From contig JACQGJ010000019.1 in the NCBI GenBank assembly GCA_016199605.1, forward strand, positions 1 to 6,401: DNA of 6,401 nucleotides. Direction: 5' to 3'. Position 1 is the stretch's first letter. The number at the start of each line of letters is the position of its first letter. Shown here one piece after another: positions 5,121 through 6,401 of this stretch. Position numbers and translations under genes: made by a program. This stretch comes from Armatimonadota bacterium (GTDB taxonomy: Bacteria > Armatimonadota > Abditibacteriia > CG2-30-59-28). A model generated the notes under the pieces. The model saw only the letters and a program-made list of their open reading frames with translations. It made no database searches and was not told where the DNA came from.

Positions 5121-6401
5121 ATGGCGCTTCACGAAATCAGTCTGAACGGCAGCGACTGGAAAGTCCTTCCCATGATGCCCTCTGAATGGGAATGGAAACG
5201 CGTGTGGGAGAAGCCCGATCAAGTGTATCCAAGCCTCTGGATTCCCGCGCAGGTTCCAGGAACGGTGCAGGACGATGCCTTCGACGCCGGGCTGATTCCC
5301 GACTTCACTTACGACCTGAACAGCCGAGCGTGCGAATGGACAAGCGAGCGGGATTGGGTGTATGTGAAGGAGTTTGAGTCTCCCGAAGTTCCACCCGGTG
5401 GCATCGTGCGGTTGCACTTTGAGGGAGTTGACTACGCCTGCCATGTGTTCCTAAACGGCCAACACCTCGGCGACCATGAGGGGATGTACGACGCCTTCGA
5501 GTACGACGTCACCGATCTCCTCACAAGAGGCGGAACGAACAAGCTCGTGATGGTTGTGGAGCACGCGCCGCGAGAGGTCGGGCAGATCGGGCGGACGAGT
5601 GCAGTGAGGATCTGGAAGGCGCGCTTCGCCTACGACTGGGACTGGTGCACACGGCTGGTGCCGGTGGGAATCTGGGATAGCGTGAGTCTCCTCGTAACAG
5701 GGCCAGCGTATATCAAAGTTGCTCGCGTCACTACCATACTTCATGATGACCTCAAGTCGGCAGATGTTGGGCTTGCAGTTGAGATCGGGGCGAATGGTTC
5801 GCACGCGTTGCGAGCGTCGTTCTGGGTCGACTTCGAGGGACAGTGCTGCATTAACGAAGAACAGCGCATATTGGTTAGCGGATTGAGAACAGGAAGCGCA
5901 TACTGTGACGCGATCCGCCGACCGCACCTCTGGTGGCCGAACGGGTACGGCGACCAGCCCCTCTACAATGCCAGGTTTGGTCTGTTCTCGGAGAGAGGGG
6001 ATGTGCTCGACGATTGCACGTTCCACTTTGGCGTTCGCCGTGTGCGCGCGGTCACGAATGACGAAGCGCCCGAGGGGGCCTTGCCCTACGTGCTGGAGGT
6101 GAATGGGAAGAAGGTCTTCATCAAAGGCTGGAACTGGGCGCCGATTCATCAACTCTACGGGCGGGAAATGCCGGATCGCTATGAGCGGTGGCTCCGTACC
6201 GCGCAGCACGCCCACTGCAACCTCCTGCGGGTGTGGGGCGGCGGTCTGCTGGAGAAGGAGGTCTTCTACAACCTCTGTGACCGCTACGGTATCATGGTGT
6301 GGCAGGAGTTCATTCAATCCTCCTCTGGTATCGACAATCGTCCGAGCGAATCGCCGGAGTACCTCCGATACATCCGCGACCAGGCGGAGAAGATGATTCC
6401 C
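5121..6401 (+). CDS. glycoside hydrolase family 2, beta-mannosidase-like (3' end outside window)
   Basis: The frame is open for 427 codons to the window edge without a stop. The GH2 layout is clear: an N-terminal sugar-binding jelly roll (VPGTVQDD at 45-52, FEGVDYACHVFLNG at 100-113, DWDWCTRLVPVGIWDSV at 172-187), an Ig-like domain from ~190 ending with LWWPNGYGDQPLYNA and FGVRRV (~270-308), then the beginning of the catalytic TIM barrel (NGKKVFIKGWNWAPI at 328-342, NLLRVWGGGLLEKEVFYNLC at 367-386, GIMVWQEF at 390-397). The RVWGGG and VWQ(E/D)F motifs and the WNWAPI entry point to beta-mannosidase-type GH2 rather than beta-galactosidase. The acid/base Glu (GNE motif) and nucleophile Glu are expected beyond the window, so catalysis is not verified. 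No signal peptide is seen, suggesting a cytosolic exo-enzyme acting on imported oligosaccharides. It is divergent from the AAA+ operon. Confidence 0.88.
   Translation, partial: MALHEISLNGSDWKVLPMMPSEWEWKRVWEKPDQVYPSLWIPAQVPGTVQDDAFDAGLIPDFTYDLNSRACEWTSERDWVYVKEFESPEVPPGGIVRLHFEGVDYACHVFLNGQHLGDHEGMYDAFEYDVTDLLTRGGTNKLVMVVEHAPREVGQIGRTSAVRIWKARFAYDWDWCTRLVPVGIWDSVSLLVTGPAYIKVARVTTILHDDLKSADVGLAVEIGANGSHALRASFWVDFEGQCCINEEQRILVSGLRTGSAYCDAIRRPHLWWPNGYGDQPLYNARFGLFSERGDVLDDCTFHFGVRRVRAVTNDEAPEGALPYVLEVNGKKVFIKGWNWAPIHQLYGREMPDRYERWLRTAQHAHCNLLRVWGGGLLEKEVFYNLCDRYGIMVWQEFIQSSSGIDNRPSESPEYLRYIRDQAEKMIP

Noticed and set aside
5451..6317. Minus-strand open frame of 288 codons
   Set aside because: It is antisense to the GH2 gene, whose plus-strand frame carries continuous family motifs to the window edge.

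Overview
The window comes from a fairly GC-rich bacterium with GC-biased third codon positions. Shine-Dalgarno sites are good and genes overlap tightly. The mix of a GH2 beta-mannosidase-like enzyme, a sialidase-like protein, a TIM-barrel sugar isomerase/epimerase and TPR/AAA+ proteins suits a carbohydrate-degrading bacterium of the kind found in Planctomycetes, Poribacteria, Latescibacteria and similar groups. That placement is an inference from gene style; no phylogenetic marker is present.

Left part (1-1252, + strand): two stem-loops lie at the very edge (7-25 and 29-61). They are followed by a sialidase-like/BNR coding region whose 5' end is missing: the frame carries coding signal back to about 80 but meets a stop at 65-67, and its first start codon is a GTG at 185. 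Immediately downstream is a Phd/YefM-type antitoxin. It overlaps the first part of a ParE/RelE-type toxin that breaks off after roughly 30 codons. This left block therefore looks like eroded, rearranged DNA.

Centre (1253-4955, - strand): four genes are packed as one transcription unit, read right to left: a small multi-pass membrane protein, a TPR protein with C-terminal membrane segments, a TPR-AAA+ ATPase and a sugar phosphate isomerase/epimerase. The spacings are 9 bp, a 4-bp ATGA overlap and a 4-bp GTGA overlap (7 bp if the first of two GTGs is used), so translational coupling is likely. A sigma-70-like promoter (TTGACT, 17-bp spacer, TAACTT with a TG extension) sits just upstream. The first three genes look like a membrane-anchored ATPase module: the TPR membrane protein could recruit or regulate the AAA+ remodeller through its own TPRs. 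The isomerase is a metabolic passenger, or is tied to the neighbouring sugar genes.

Right part (5121-6401, + strand): a divergently transcribed GH2 glycosidase of beta-mannosidase type is open to the window end and cut before its catalytic acid/base and nucleophile. The ~165-bp divergent intergenic region contains two direct copies of AACACAAGGC and an inverted CTTGTG, a possible operator. No tRNA, rRNA, CRISPR array or intact transposase was seen.
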